64,000 nucleotides of DNA from a virus, in IMG/VR virus record IMGVR_UViG_3300009159_000062, positions 1 through 64,000 of that record. One strand, given 5' to 3'. The first letter of the stretch is position 1. Each line of letters opens with the position of its first letter. A program made the position numbers and the translations under genes. Positions 8,394 to 16,769 of this stretch are shown in pieces. Under the pieces are notes generated by a model. That model was not told the DNA's origin. It was given only the letters and a program-made list of their open reading frames with translations, and did not search any database.

Positions 8394-9087
8394 TATCTTT
8401 AGGCTTAACTTTAACCTCAGTATCAACTATTTCTGTTTCTACCTTATCGCTGTTTATACCAGTTTCGTCCATTAGCATGCTTGATCTAAATCTCATTATT
8501 CGATCGTGATCTTTTCTTTTATACTTAGGAGGAATATGTGTAAACCAACAGAACATCATATTTATGTCTGTGTGTGCTGGCAAAACCTTTTTTTCTCGCC
8601 AATGCATCTGACTAGTGCCAGAAAATAGAAGACCTTGATTATCTTCTAAATGAAAGGTTTCTCCCTCTACAATAACTCCCCATTTTTCATTTGTTTTTAA
8701 CTGAACATCTATCAAAAACATATCTACTGGGCGTGTGTCATAATGAGGAAAAAGTTTTACCATGTAATCAAATTGCGGACTGTACTTTACTATTGAGATT
8801 TGCTCTACTTTCATTTCTTCACCCATAGTGTCACTCATTAGTTTTGTAAGTTTTTCTTTTACCTGATCGCTGGGCTGAAGGTCAGTGTATACTCCTTGTC
8901 CACCCCAAGTTTGAATTTTAATTTTATCTTTTGGGTATTCTTCCATATCTTTTAGAATAGTGTCTATTTCTTCTTGGGTTAGTACATTATCAAAAATTAT
9001 TGGCTTAAAATCACTATCTCTAATGTGCTCTTGGCTTTCAATTAAAGCCTTATATCTAGGTAAGTGGTCATAGTTAAAAGTTGACAT
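8383..9087 (-). CDS. 2OG-Fe(II) oxygenase-like protein C
   Basis: A 234-residue paralogue with His115-x-Asp117 (FPHYD) and His162 in MHWRE. The N-terminal part (residues 1-55: PIIFDNVLTQEEIDTIL) resembles the start of prolyl-hydroxylase-like proteins, where a helix follows a short strand. The C-terminal 30 residues are charged and likely disordered (KVETEIVDTEVKVKPKD). The gene has a textbook leaderless promoter: TGG TATAAT ends exactly 6 nt before ATG 9087. Confidence 0.78.
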   Translation of the reverse strand: MSTFNYDHLPRYKALIESQEHIRDSDFKPIIFDNVLTQEEIDTILKDMEEYPKDKIKIQTWGGQGVYTDLQPSDQVKEKLTKLMSDTMGEEMKVEQISIVKYSPQFDYMVKLFPHYDTRPVDMFLIDVQLKTNEKWGVIVEGETFHLEDNQGLLFSGTSQMHWREKKVLPAHTDINMMFCWFTHIPPKYKRKDHDRIMRFRSSMLMDETGINSDKVETEIVDTEVKVKPKDNAK

Positions 9088-9089
9088 AA

Positions 9090-9422
9090 TTATATTATAC
9101 CACTACCCTGGTCTAAAGGATTGCTCTTTTGGCTTGTATTTTTAGTGACTACTATGTCTTCTAATACTGATAACTCTATAATGGCAAGCCTAACCTTAGA
9201 TTTTTCGTCCCCTATAGAAACAAAAAGGGCTGGGTCTTTATGATTTTTTATAGAGTCTGTTGTTATTTTTGCCCAAACATCTTTATTTAAAGTAAAAGAT
9301 TTTTTAACTTCTTTAAAGTCAACAGTAAAGTTTTCCCAGGTTGCGTCGCCCTTTTGATTATTTCTTCCAGAGTTTTTATGTTGCTTGGCGCCAATTCTTT
9401 TACTTTCTGATCTTTCACTCAT
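9090..9422 (-). CDS. Hjc-like nuclease/resolvase candidate
   Basis: The frame is open to 9503, but ATG 9422 (MSERSESKRIG) has AAGGA upstream and overlaps the previous stop by 8 nt, so I take it as the start (about 110 residues). The sequence SGRNNQKGDATW followed by FTVDFKEVKKSFTL matches the archaeal-Hjc-like PD-(D/E)XK pattern, with Asp in GDA and E-x-K in KEVKK. A later ALFVSIGD strand also fits. This would be a second branched-DNA enzyme next to RuvC. The family call is tentative. Confidence 0.55.
   Translation of the reverse strand: MSERSESKRIGAKQHKNSGRNNQKGDATWENFTVDFKEVKKSFTLNKDVWAKITTDSIKNHKDPALFVSIGDEKSKVRLAIIELSVLEDIVVTKNTSQKSNPLDQGSGII
9094..9102 (-). promoter_or_regulatory. Leaderless-type promoter, gene 8383-9087
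   Basis: TGG TATAAT ends 6 nt before ATG 9087. Confidence 0.65.
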
Positions 9423-9597
9423 TAGCAAAGTCCTTTTTCTTTTTCTTTTTAGGAACAAGCGATACTCTTGATATGTGTTTTTTACTACACATCCAAGTAG
9501 CATCTCCCGTTTCTATCCATAATCTCAATGAAGAAACTTCTTCTTGGCATGTTTTACACGGCCACTTTCCTGGATAAATAGAGTATTTATTTTGCAA
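9415..9597 (-). CDS. Small zinc-finger protein, 60 residues
   Basis: The reading frame starts at TTG 9597 and ends 8 nt inside the next gene. It contains PCKTCQEE and MCSKKH, a CxxC...CxxxH zinc site, followed by a run of six lysines. Upstream GGATGA could serve as ribosome site. It sits between an oxygenase-like gene and the Hjc-like gene. A nucleic-acid-binding role is possible but not shown. Confidence 0.55.
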   Translation of the reverse strand: MQNKYSIYPGKWPCKTCQEEVSSLRLWIETGDATWMCSKKHISRVSLVPKKKKKKDFANE

Positions 9598-9602
9598 AAT
9601 TA

Positions 9603-10793
9603 TTAGTCGTCATCCTTTATTGAAAAATTAAAGAATAGTAAGTCAGAGCCACGGCTATCCTGATCAGAAAGAATAATTTTACAATCTTGAGACGTTGGAG
9701 ATAGGGTAAGCGCATAATGTTGTTTTACTGTAAATGGCTTATCGTTAATCAAATATTTACAGTTATTGTCTGTTAACGGTATCATTAAACTAACTAACTT
9801 TTTGTTAGATTGGTTTTCATATCCTTTCATTATGCTTTCATTATTTACTAAATTTTTAACTAAATAAGCATTTTCGAATACAAGATCAAATTCAGCATGG
9901 ACATGCTTCATAAATGTGATTACTTTGTTTTTGGCTTCTTCTGTAATATCGACAATTTTACTTTCTAAATTATTCATATTGTCTGGATTGTAAAAATCAA
10001 AAATATCTTTTCCATTAATTGGAGCCCTATACATTGTATTATGTGTAAGTGGTGTTGAGCCATCTAGACTAATTTTTTTAAAATCAGGGTATTGATTTGA
10101 CAATTCTGATATTTGTATTTTCTTCCACCAATCTTCTTTTTTGAGTGATGGTGGCGCTTCAATTTTTTTATTAATAAAACTTGATCTTATTTTCATTATG
10201 TCTGAATTTTCTTTAGACATTGCTCTTGGACTCTTATGCTGTAACCAAAAAAATAAAAGATCAATCTTTGCATTTTCTTTTAATTTAATAGGCTCTCTCC
10301 AATGAATTCTGCCAGTGCCACAAAATAAAAGTGCCTCGTTATCTCCAAAGTCAAATCTTTTTCCTTCCATAAACAATCCCCAATTTTCCGTAGACTGAAC
10401 ATGATAGTCAAATACATACATTTCTACTGGACGTGCATCATAGTGTGGACCGAACTTTGGGTACCATCCAAAATCTGGGCTATACCTATTGCCCCCCACC
10501 TCTAAAACTTCCAACTCTTCTCCTACTGCATCGCTAGCCATTTTTTCAATTTTTTCAATAATGCTTTTTCTATTTAAAAAATTAATATCTAAAGTTCCCA
10601 AACCGTTGTATGCCTGAACATTTATATTTTCTGCTGTTACATTATTAAATTGATCTTTGATGTATTCTAATTCTTCATCTGGTAAAACATTTGTAAAAAG
10701 AATTGGTTCAAAATCTTGGCCATTTATTTTTGGTTGACTTTGAACTAGGCGAATATACTCTGGAAACGTTTCTTCATTATAATACTCATTCAT
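9603..10793 (-). CDS. Two-domain 2OG-Fe(II) oxygenase-like protein D
   Basis: At 396 residues this is the largest member of the oxygenase group. The N-terminal domain (about 1-205) has an intact site: His117-x-Asp119 (GPHYD), His164 in IHWRE. The C-terminal half (about 270-396) has similar beta-strand blocks (KKLVSLMIPL, YALTLSP, DLLFFNFSI) but I see no HxD...H, so it looks like a second, catalytically dead beta-helix domain. It may serve for substrate binding. TATAAT stands 6 nt before ATG 10793, again the leaderless arrangement. Confidence 0.75.
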   Translation of the reverse strand: MNEYYNEETFPEYIRLVQSQPKINGQDFEPILFTNVLPDEELEYIKDQFNNVTAENINVQAYNGLGTLDINFLNRKSIIEKIEKMASDAVGEELEVLEVGGNRYSPDFGWYPKFGPHYDARPVEMYVFDYHVQSTENWGLFMEGKRFDFGDNEALLFCGTGRIHWREPIKLKENAKIDLLFFWLQHKSPRAMSKENSDIMKIRSSFINKKIEAPPSLKKEDWWKKIQISELSNQYPDFKKISLDGSTPLTHNTMYRAPINGKDIFDFYNPDNMNNLESKIVDITEEAKNKVITFMKHVHAEFDLVFENAYLVKNLVNNESIMKGYENQSNKKLVSLMIPLTDNNCKYLINDKPFTVKQHYALTLSPTSQDCKIILSDQDSRGSDLLFFNFSIKDDD

Positions 10794-10799
10794 AATAAG

Positions 10800-10805
10800 A
10801 TTATA
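10800..10805 (-). promoter_or_regulatory. Leaderless-type -10, gene 9603-10793
   Basis: TATAAT ends 6 nt before ATG 10793; the TG extension is absent (GAG). Confidence 0.5.
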
Positions 10806-10828
10806 CTCTATCTATAAAAAATAAAAGA

Positions 10829-11842
10829 CTATGCATTTAGTTTATCCATAATAGACTCTTGAAGATCTAGATCCTCTTTTACACGATTAATAAATCCTTC
10901 TCTGCCCTGGACTTTTGAGCCATCTGGTAATATATACCAGGCTCCTGTGCGCTCTACTATGCCCCTTAATTCAGCAGTATCAATAAGATCAGCGATGCTG
11001 TCAACCCCAACTGAGTCACCTCTAAAGTAAAAATCATACTCTCCAGACTGAAACCCTGGACTTGTTTTTGAAAATTGCAAGTCCCACCTAATCTTACGAC
11101 CAACCTTTTCTTCAATTAATTTATCACCTACAGGAATCTTCCCTTTAATTGCTTGATTGTCCGATTCTGAAGAAAATAACTTAATAACTGTTGAAGAGTA
11201 GAATTTAGTAGCCTGACCGCCAGTAGGCTGCTGGCTAGTATACATAGCAGAAATATTATTACGGCTTTGACTAATAAGAATAAAAAGAGTTGGCTTAACT
11301 TTATTATTAGCATAATTAATCATTTTCCAGGCATTGGAAAAGTCTCTTGATTCTGCTCCAATTTGTTTTGTATTTTCAAGTTGTTTAAGTTCATCTGAAT
11401 CTTTTTCAAAATAGATTGCTGGAAGAAGTGATGTAATTGAATCAACAACAATTAAATCAACTCCAGCATTCATCAAATTTGTTCCAATATCTACCATTTC
11501 ATTTATTGTTCGGCACTGAGAAACAATAAGTTTTGAAGAGTCTACTCCAAGTAACTCAGCCCAAACTTTATCATATGACATTTCTGCATCAATCCATGCA
11601 CAAATTTTTCCTTCTTTTTGTGCAAGTGCTACTGTTTGTAAGCATAGGGACGATTTAGCACTTGATTTACTTCCCCATATTAAAACTTGGCGTCCATACG
11701 GCAAGCCACCGTTTAATGCTTTGTTTAACCCATAACTTGGTGTTGCAGCATATTGTGTTGGTGGAATCGTGTCTCCCGACATTACAGTCTTTCTTAACTT
11801 TGGATTAAGTTGCGCTAATACATCTTCTATGGTCATTGTCAT
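10829..11842 (-). CDS. recA: RecA recombinase
   Basis: A 337-residue RecA-family strand-exchange ATPase. The N-terminal PSYGLNKALNGGLPYGR block and Walker A at residues 57-65 are clear, although Walker A reads GSKSSAKSS where cellular RecA has GPESSGKT. The Walker B strand DLIVVDSITSLLP follows, as do SRDFSNAWKMINY and a QSRNNISAMY region corresponding to loop L1. It would promote recombination-dependent replication and repair. An AAGGGG ribosome site precedes ATG 11842. The unusual P-loop suggests a phage-specific lineage rather than recent capture from a host. Confidence 0.92.
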   Translation of the reverse strand: MTMTIEDVLAQLNPKLRKTVMSGDTIPPTQYAATPSYGLNKALNGGLPYGRQVLIWGSKSSAKSSLCLQTVALAQKEGKICAWIDAEMSYDKVWAELLGVDSSKLIVSQCRTINEMVDIGTNLMNAGVDLIVVDSITSLLPAIYFEKDSDELKQLENTKQIGAESRDFSNAWKMINYANNKVKPTLFILISQSRNNISAMYTSQQPTGGQATKFYSSTVIKLFSSESDNQAIKGKIPVGDKLIEEKVGRKIRWDLQFSKTSPGFQSGEYDFYFRGDSVGVDSIADLIDTAELRGIVERTGAWYILPDGSKVQGREGFINRVKEDLDLQESIMDKLNA

Positions 11843-11863
11843 TTTTTATTACCCCTTATCACT

Positions 11864-14800
11864 TTAAACTAACACATCCTCTAATATAATTGTTCCATCT
11901 TTTGTTTTTCCCAAAACAAACTTATAGGCTTTTCCTTCTTCAATATGCATGTATGCTCTTGCAAAAGATGTTGGAAATACTGTAATAGAATGCAAATCTC
12001 TTGATGTATCTGCTAAAGTTAATGATGCCATTTTTTTGCCAGCCTTAGTTGTTCTAGGTTTAAATGCTACCACAAACATTTCTTCTTCTGTAAAAGGCAA
12101 TTGTTTGTATCCTAAAAATTTAACTAAAGCATTTTGAGACCCCTTTAACTGATCGACAGGGATAGCAGAAAGAATCCTATTATCATTAGCAAGAATGAGA
12201 TACGTGTTACCTGCCTCAATAGTTGTCTGTTCTTCATCGAATATACCTACACTTCCTGTTTTATCTAATACTTCTACTCGTGACCAGCCAGTGCCTCGTT
12301 TAATATTTTTTACCATACCCATTAATACATATGATCCCTTTTCTTCAAAGTCCGAAACGTCTTGAATAAAGGCATGATAGTGTGATGGAAGCACAGTATT
12401 GAACTCAGGCAAATTCAAATACTCATAAAGATTTTCTTTAATTCTTTTATCGTCTCGTGGATTATCTTGAAATGTTAATGCTCCGACAGAGTTCATTGCC
12501 GTAAGGGCTCTACTATTTACCCCATTGCCTTTTGTAAAGGTAAAAGTTTCAACGTCCTTATATGTGTTAAATGGCCTTGCACTAATATATTTATCTGCAA
12601 TCTTATCTGAAATAAACTTAATTGCTGTTAATCCAAAACGTATACCCTTGCCCTCAATTTCAAAATCTTTTGCAGAGTCATTGATGTGCGGCAATTTAAC
12701 TGGAATGCCCATTCTTTTAGCCTCAATTAAATACTCTGTTCTATTGTCTGGGCTTTTTTCATTTTTTAATAAAGCAAACATAAATTCAATTGGATAGTAA
12801 TACTTTAGCCACGCCGTCCAAAACGAGAGTGTAGAGTAAGCAACCGCATGACTCTTGTTGAACGAGTATCCCGCATGCGCTTCAAAGTCATGCCATAAAT
12901 CACGAGCCAAATTGGGGCTAATATAATTAGAAGCACCACTAATAAACTTTTCTTGAAAAACATCAAACTCCCTAGCATTTTTTTTCTTACCGATAATTTT
13001 ACGAACCTGATCGGCCTCAGACATTGTCATTCCACCAAGTTCTACGCAGGCTTGCATAACTTGTTCCTGATATAAAATACATCCGTACGTATCAGATGTT
13101 ATTGTTTTTATTTTATCATGAAGATATGTAACTTTTTGTTTACCATGTTTACGTAAAATATAATCTTTTCCAATAGTATTCATTGCTCCTGGTCTTACTA
13201 GAGCGTTTGATGCTGCAAGTTCTGAAAGATTTTTTACACCCATCTTAACAAGAAGGTTTGTGTATGGTGTTGCTTCACACTGAAACACACCCTTTGTATA
13301 TCCTGACGAAATCATTTCATAAATATTTTGATCAGTTAAATCAATTTCTAATAAATTAATTTTTATAAAGTGTCTTTTTTCAACCTCATCAATTGTATCT
13401 TTAATTACACTTAATGTCTTTAAGCCAAGAGCATCAATTTTAATTAAGCCAATTTTTTCAGCCTCTTCCATATTAACTGCCACAACAGGTATGCGCTCAT
13501 CGGAACCAGGAGAAGAGCGTGTTTCCAGCGGTGCGTACCTAAAAATAGGATCTTTACTAGTGACAACCCCAGCAGCATGAATGCCAGTACCTCTAATACG
13601 TCCACGTAATTGTTCCCCCAATTTTTCTATCTCTGGATATTTTTCTCTAAACCAATGAGTTGTTTTACTCATACAGTATTCATCCCATGTATCTACTAAC
13701 TTTAAAACTTTATTAACATCTGACAATGGAACATTCAGTGCTCTTGCAACATCCCTAACAACTCCCTTATCTTTAAATTCTAAGAAAGTTGTAATTGATG
13801 CAACGTGGCGATATTGTCTAACAAGATAATCTTTTACTTCATCACGTCTTGAATCTTGAATGTCAGTATCAATATCTGGAAAGTCATTTCTATCTGGGTT
13901 AATAAAACGAAAAAACAAAAGTCCGTGTTCGATTGGATCAATGTCTGTAATACTAAGTAAAAAACAAAGAAGAGACCCTGCAGAAGAACCACGACCAGGG
14001 CCAACCATAATGTCTTCTTTTTTGGCCCAGTTAATCATATTACTAACAACAAGAAAATATGGAGCAAAGTTTTTTTCACGAATAACCTCAAGTTCTTCCA
14101 TTAAGCGAACTTCGTAAACATCGTTGCCAAGCCAATTACTGGTAAGTTTTTTTTCTTCCAAACCAGCAAAGGCTAAATTTGATAATTCTTGGTCTGGATT
14201 TTTATACTGAACTGGCAATAAATTTAAATGTTCTTTGATGTTATAGTCTTCAATTTTTGCAGCAATCTCTAATGTATTTTCATATATATCTTCTCTATAT
14301 ATATCTTGCTTTAGCATAGCGCTTTTAATTTCATCATATGAAAGTAGATGAATGTCAAACTTATTAAAACTCATCATTCTTTCTTTGCCATACAAATAGT
14401 CTAAGCGTCTCATCATATCTTTATGAGTTTTAGATTTTTCATATGTAACGCCTTTTTCTAATTTTGCGTGTGTATTTAAAATTAACATAAGTTCTTGAAT
14501 TTCTTTTTGATCTGTTGTTGAGTGGTGGCAATCTGGTGTAACAACTACTTTAATGTTAAATTCGTCTGCTAAATCAATTAAAGCGATATTAATTTGTGCT
14601 GGATTGTGGGGCATCACTTCGATATAATAATCATCATTAAAAACTCTTTTAAACCATTGTATTTTTTCTTTTGCAACTGCATAATTTTCTTGCTCAACAG
14701 CCTTTGTAACTATTCCACTGAGGCATGCAGAAGTAACAATAATCCCCTCTTTATACTTTTCTAATGTCTCAAAGTCAAACCTAGGTTTTCTAAAATATCC

Positions 14801-15148
14801 CTCAGTCCAAGCAATTTCGTTTATCTTGTTTAAATTTTCCAAACCTTTTTCATTCTTAGCCAATAGAACAATGTGATTATAGTTATTGTCTAATGGGTCA
14901 GTGCGTTCTGCCTTTTCACGACGATCAAACCTATCATTAGTCATATATCCTTCTATGCCAAGAATTGGTTTGATTCCCCTTGATTTTGCCTCACGAGCAA
15001 ATTCACGATGGCCTGAAAGCGTTCCGTGGTCTGTGATCGCTAGAGAGGTCATCCCTAGCGCCACAGCACGGTCTAAGTATTCTACTGGAGTAGCAACCCC
15101 ATCCATTAATGAGTAATGTGTATGTACATGCAGTCCAGTGTAACTCAT
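11864..15148 (-). CDS. dnaE: DNA polymerase III alpha subunit
   Basis: I set the start at ATG 15148 (MSYTGLHVHTHYS), directly after the upstream stop; the frame is open to 15232 but those 28 codons overlap the previous gene. The product is 1094 residues. The N-terminal PHP domain keeps its metal ligands (HVHTHYS, TDHGTLSG, TPDCHHS), as in actinobacterial DnaE where PHP proofreads. The polymerase aspartates lie in DFPDIDTDIQDSRR, preceded by MVGPGRGSSAGS, and GVFQCEATP is the conserved C-family motif. A C-terminal OB-like part (SYVLMGMVKNIKRG...) remains. A phage that carries its own replicative polymerase depends less on the host replisome. No clamp or exonuclease subunit is seen here. Confidence 0.95.
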   Translation of the reverse strand: MSYTGLHVHTHYSLMDGVATPVEYLDRAVALGMTSLAITDHGTLSGHREFAREAKSRGIKPILGIEGYMTNDRFDRREKAERTDPLDNNYNHIVLLAKNEKGLENLNKINEIAWTEGYFRKPRFDFETLEKYKEGIIVTSACLSGIVTKAVEQENYAVAKEKIQWFKRVFNDDYYIEVMPHNPAQINIALIDLADEFNIKVVVTPDCHHSTTDQKEIQELMLILNTHAKLEKGVTYEKSKTHKDMMRRLDYLYGKERMMSFNKFDIHLLSYDEIKSAMLKQDIYREDIYENTLEIAAKIEDYNIKEHLNLLPVQYKNPDQELSNLAFAGLEEKKLTSNWLGNDVYEVRLMEELEVIREKNFAPYFLVVSNMINWAKKEDIMVGPGRGSSAGSLLCFLLSITDIDPIEHGLLFFRFINPDRNDFPDIDTDIQDSRRDEVKDYLVRQYRHVASITTFLEFKDKGVVRDVARALNVPLSDVNKVLKLVDTWDEYCMSKTTHWFREKYPEIEKLGEQLRGRIRGTGIHAAGVVTSKDPIFRYAPLETRSSPGSDERIPVVAVNMEEAEKIGLIKIDALGLKTLSVIKDTIDEVEKRHFIKINLLEIDLTDQNIYEMISSGYTKGVFQCEATPYTNLLVKMGVKNLSELAASNALVRPGAMNTIGKDYILRKHGKQKVTYLHDKIKTITSDTYGCILYQEQVMQACVELGGMTMSEADQVRKIIGKKKNAREFDVFQEKFISGASNYISPNLARDLWHDFEAHAGYSFNKSHAVAYSTLSFWTAWLKYYYPIEFMFALLKNEKSPDNRTEYLIEAKRMGIPVKLPHINDSAKDFEIEGKGIRFGLTAIKFISDKIADKYISARPFNTYKDVETFTFTKGNGVNSRALTAMNSVGALTFQDNPRDDKRIKENLYEYLNLPEFNTVLPSHYHAFIQDVSDFEEKGSYVLMGMVKNIKRGTGWSRVEVLDKTGSVGIFDEEQTTIEAGNTYLILANDNRILSAIPVDQLKGSQNALVKFLGYKQLPFTEEEMFVVAFKPRTTKAGKKMASLTLADTSRDLHSITVFPTSFARAYMHIEEGKAYKFVLGKTKDGTIILEDVLV

Positions 15149-15149
15149 A

Positions 15150-15800
15150 CTACCAATCAGTATTGGTTGATGAGGTTGTTGATGGTGAATCAAAGCCAAG
15201 ATAAAATGCCTCTTGCTCTGCATATGGAACACGACGTAGAGCCATTTCTAATGGGTATGGTGTAACACCCTCCCAAGTGAATGGTTCTTTGTCTGGAGAA
15301 GATGGGATCATAGTATAACTAGTTTCTGTACTTTGTCCATTTCTCTTTAATTTCCAAGTTAGGTTTGAGATGCTTCCTGTCTCCAAGGCATACTCACGAA
15401 TTGTATTGAATGATGACTGCTTGCTAACACCCATTGACCAAATGGCTACGTATGGTGGCTCAATGCCATCATCTACAAGAACGTTGCAATAAAAACGAAG
15501 GCGTGCTCTCCAGCCAGCCTTTGGATCCTTGCGATGCATTTCTTCTGCCCAGTCACGGCCTTCGCCATCCATGGTGTCTACTGCTTTTCGCTTATAGTCT
15601 TTTGGATTAACGTGTTCTTTTACAACAAGAGCAAGGCCACGATCTGCATTGTAATTTGCAGAGTCTTCGTCTAACTCTTCAATAAAGCGAATTTTAACTG
15701 CTTGTCCGTCAGCAAGTTTTAGCCAGCGAACTTTTGGTATGTCTGATTTTGGCTTGTCGAGCAGGGCGTTGATATTCTTTAGTCCCTTAATAACGCTCAT
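15150..15800 (-). CDS. Probable ssDNA-binding replication protein
   Basis: A 216-residue protein between primase and polymerase genes. It has a beta-rich start (PKVRWLKLADGQAVKIRFIE) like the opening of phage single-strand-binding proteins of the OB type, basic and aromatic residues in the middle (RARLRFYCNVLV) and a flexible Ser/Thr-rich tail ending TNTDW. The tail is less acidic than in bacterial SSB. AAAGGAGAAAA precedes the start, and a TGC TAGAAT promoter lies at 15830-15838, so this gene probably heads a transcript. The function is inferred from position and strand pattern. Confidence 0.6.
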   Translation of the reverse strand: MSVIKGLKNINALLDKPKSDIPKVRWLKLADGQAVKIRFIEELDEDSANYNADRGLALVVKEHVNPKDYKRKAVDTMDGEGRDWAEEMHRKDPKAGWRARLRFYCNVLVDDGIEPPYVAIWSMGVSKQSSFNTIREYALETGSISNLTWKLKRNGQSTETSYTMIPSSPDKEPFTWEGVTPYPLEMALRRVPYAEQEAFYLGFDSPSTTSSTNTDW

Positions 15801-15827
15801 ATGTTTTCTCCTTTTGTGTTTGTATAT

Positions 15828-16769
15828 TTATTCTAGCATAGAAGATATGGACTTGTCAAACTGGAACTCAAGATTCCTGATTGCCTTATCATCCATATCC
15901 CCTATATCTTTATATTCTATATTAAGTTGTATAACAGAAGCACGAGATTTTAATTTTTCAATTATTCTATCTCTCATGTTTCCTCCTGCTTCATCGTTAT
16001 CTGCAATAATAATAATATTATTGAAATATCTTTGAAGCAATTCTATTTGTGTATTTGATACATTTGCACCCAGGGTTGCTACTGCAGAAAAACCAACTTG
16101 GTCTAATCTAATTGCATCAAATGATGACTCAACAACATATACCTTGCTAGATGCCTTCACTCTGTGCAAATTAAAAAGAACTTTAGATTTTGGCAATCCT
16201 GGAGTATTCTTAAATTCTTTTCCTTCTATAGACCTACCAACAAAACCAACTGGAAGTCCATCTGGAGCGTGCACTGGTATCGTTATCATATCTTGTTTTT
16301 CTGAATACCCTAAATTAAATTTAACAATAGAATCTCTTGTTATTCTTCTTCTTTCATAATAAGACATTGACCTTGGAGAGTTTAATGCCTGATTGTTAAG
16401 TCTTTTAATTATCAACTCATCAAAAACTTTATATTCTGGAATATGGATTAATGCTTTATTTACTGCAGTCTCAATATCTATATTTTGACTTTTGCTAGTT
16501 ACAAACCTAATAGCCTCAAAATAAGTCCTGTGAGTTATTTCACTAACAAATGATATAAGATCTCTTGTTGTCTGACAAGAAAAACATAGGAATGTTCCTT
16601 TAGTTTTAGAAACTTCCCCAGCGGGGGTTCTAAAATTATTGTGATATGGGCAAAAAATTATAAAATCTGTATCTAGTTCTTTTTGAATATCAATACCAGA
16701 TCCCTCTAAAACTCTACGCACTTGAGAGTCGGTATAAAGATCCTTCGAATATCTTTTATTGTTTGACAT
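15828..16769 (-). CDS. dnaG: DnaG-type primase
   Basis: The likely start is ATG 16769 (MSNNKRYSKDLY), 14 nt inside the helicase gene, giving 313 residues. A CHC2-type zinc site is formed by Cys40, His43, Cys62 and Cys65. A TOPRIM domain follows (about 200-270) with VYVVESSFDAIRL (Glu) and IIIADNDEAGG (DxD). It makes RNA primers on the lagging strand. There is no C-terminal helicase-binding domain of normal size, so interaction with the adjacent DnaB-like protein must use another surface. Confidence 0.9.
   Translation of the reverse strand: MSNNKRYSKDLYTDSQVRRVLEGSGIDIQKELDTDFIIFCPYHNNFRTPAGEVSKTKGTFLCFSCQTTRDLISFVSEITHRTYFEAIRFVTSKSQNIDIETAVNKALIHIPEYKVFDELIIKRLNNQALNSPRSMSYYERRRITRDSIVKFNLGYSEKQDMITIPVHAPDGLPVGFVGRSIEGKEFKNTPGLPKSKVLFNLHRVKASSKVYVVESSFDAIRLDQVGFSAVATLGANVSNTQIELLQRYFNNIIIIADNDEAGGNMRDRIIEKLKSRASVIQLNIEYKDIGDMDDKAIRNLEFQFDKSISSMLE
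15830..15838 (-). promoter_or_regulatory. Extended -10 promoter for the SSB-like gene
   Basis: TGC TAGAAT on the minus strand, 29 bases before the start, with its own ribosome site. Confidence 0.5.

Noticed and set aside
9423-9503. N-terminal extension of the Hjc-like gene
   Set aside because: It is the antisense-like poly-Lys part of the zinc-finger gene in another frame; ATG 9422 has a better ribosome site.
15149-15232. Extension of DnaE upstream of ATG 15148
   Set aside because: It overlaps the previous gene and the PHP domain begins naturally at MSYTGLHVHTHYS.
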